From Lucinisca nassula (Eukaryota > Mollusca > Bivalvia > Lucinida > Lucinidae): DNA of 64,000 nucleotides. The translations under genes were made by a program, and so were the position numbers. The DNA lies in NCBI GenBank assembly GCA_963580285.1, contig CAUZLF010000738.1, forward strand, positions 477,001 to 541,000, in the 5' to 3' direction. The notes under the pieces were generated by a model. It was given only the letters and a program-made list of their open reading frames with translations. It was not told where the DNA came from and made no database searches. This document shows, one piece after another, positions 63,207 to 64,000 of the stretch. Every line of letters begins with the position of its first letter. Positions within the stretch are counted from its first letter, which is position 1.

Positions 63207-64000
63207 ATGCCTTGGGGCCCCGAAGAAATTAACCGTGGCGTCGGAATGTTGGAATATGGCGTCTCTCAACGTCGTGTTGCTGGGATTCTGAATGTGTCTC
63301 AGAGTGTGGTTTCCTGAATGTGGAGTCAGCATCTTTCCCATGGGAATCCTTCACACAGACACAGCGGGGGTCGAGAAATGGCTGCAACTCAAGGCAGGAC
63401 CGTTTTTTGTTGATTCAGTCTCGACGTCAATGGATCCTGAACGCTACGCTGTTGAATAACAAGATTAGGAACGGAACTGGAGTACGAATTTCTATACAAA
63501 CTGCCAGAAACAGGCACGACGCTTTCTGACTGAATGCCAGGAGGCCTGCTGTACGTGTTCCGTTGACAAGCCAGCACGTGCAAGACCGGTTGGACTTTGC
63601 CAGAACTTTCGTCAGGTGGAGGATTCATGACTAGACGCCAGTACTGTTTACTGTTGAGTCCAGATTCTGTCTAGACGTCACTGATAAACGTCAATTAGTG
63701 TGGCGAATGTCTAAAGAGCGATTCGATGACTTGAATGTGGCAGAGCATGACCGCTATGGTAAGGGATCAGTCATGGTTTTGGCTGGGATAAGCGTGAATG
63801 GTAAAACTGACTTGTACGTCGTTGAAAAAGGAAAGTTAACGGAAGTTAGGTACTGTAATGAGATTCTTGATCAGTTTGTGAGACCCTTCGCCGGTGTTAT
63901 CAGCCCGGACTTTATTGTAATGGACGATAATGCCCGTCCCCACCCTGCCAACGTCACTGATGCCTATCTGGAACGTGAGATAATCGTTCGTATGGACTGG
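63207..64000 (+). pseudogene. Tc1/mariner-superfamily transposase, decayed, runs off the window
   Basis: From an ATG at 63207 the translation reads PWGPEEINRGVGMLEYGVSQ, then RRVAGILNVSQSVVS, a helix-turn-helix start typical of Tc1-like transposases, followed by a stop at 63314. The middle continues in a shifted frame (LIQSRRQWILNATLLNN). The catalytic part is open from 63647 to the window end: TVESRF, YGKGSVMVLAGISVNGKTDL and FIVMDDNARPHPANVTDAYL. Family members have FTDESRF at the first site; here the codon at 63653-63655 is GTT (Val), so the first catalytic Asp is lost. The second Asp (DDNARPH) is present and the third acidic residue lies beyond the window. A dead copy. Confidence 0.87.

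Overview
The window looks like a repeat-dense stretch of an animal nuclear genome. A marine bivalve or other mollusc is my best guess. It is AT-rich and has no bacterial gene architecture. Exons carry consensus GT/AG splice sites. The tandem arrays built on an AAGGTCAAGGTCA core, and the one opening with an AGCTCACCTGAGCC hairpin, are of a kind I associate with molluscan DNA; that is recollection, not a search result.

Most of the window is transposable elements, many inserted inside one another. The dominant family, here LINE-A, is an I-superfamily (Nimb-like) non-LTR retrotransposon. It has a GC-rich 5' UTR, ORF1 with three zinc knuckles, ORF2 with endonuclease, reverse transcriptase, RNase H and a C-terminal Cys/His motif, and a 3' UTR ending in an (ATC)n tail. 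Six copies are present: L1 (1-4248, minus, cut by the window edge), L2 (10730-15026, plus, 5'-truncated), L3 (19610-27323, plus), L4 (27864-33651, plus), L5 (35840-41596, minus) and L6 (42049-47837, plus). L3 to L6 are full length with 12-13 bp target-site duplications. L3, L4 and L5 have split one older minus-strand LINE of another type (LINE-B), and L3 is itself split by a Penelope-like element. No copy has both ORFs intact, but L4 has an intact ORF2 and L3, L5 and L6 have intact ORF1s.

Region by region: 1-4.2 kb L1 with a SINE in its ORF1; 4.2-7.1 kb tandem array; 8.1-8.5 kb promoter and first exon of a probable OB-fold gene; 8.6-10.1 kb tandem repeat and a SINE; 10.2-10.5 kb mariner remnant; 10.7-15.0 kb L2; 15.0-19.0 kb hairpin repeats, SINEs and a beta-tubulin-like exon; 19.0-42.0 kb the nested LINE block; 42.0-47.9 kb L6 inside a second hairpin repeat; 48-64 kb mostly palindromic MITE-like repeats (family H1, about 16 copies), SINEs, minisatellites, Penelope tails, a beta-tubulin-like exon 2, a degraded exon 3, the first exon of a small secreted propeptide, and a decayed Tc1/mariner transposase running off the end.

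Host coding signal is sparse: an OB-fold-like first exon at 8268, beta-tubulin-like exons at 49262-49370 and 17850-18012 (compatible splice phase, about 31 kb apart) plus a broken one at 51479-51587, and a signal-peptide exon at 60326-60488. The most interesting points are the mosaic L3 element, the SINE tails that copy the LINE-A 3' end, the covarying palindromic H1 family, and the scattered tubulin exons.
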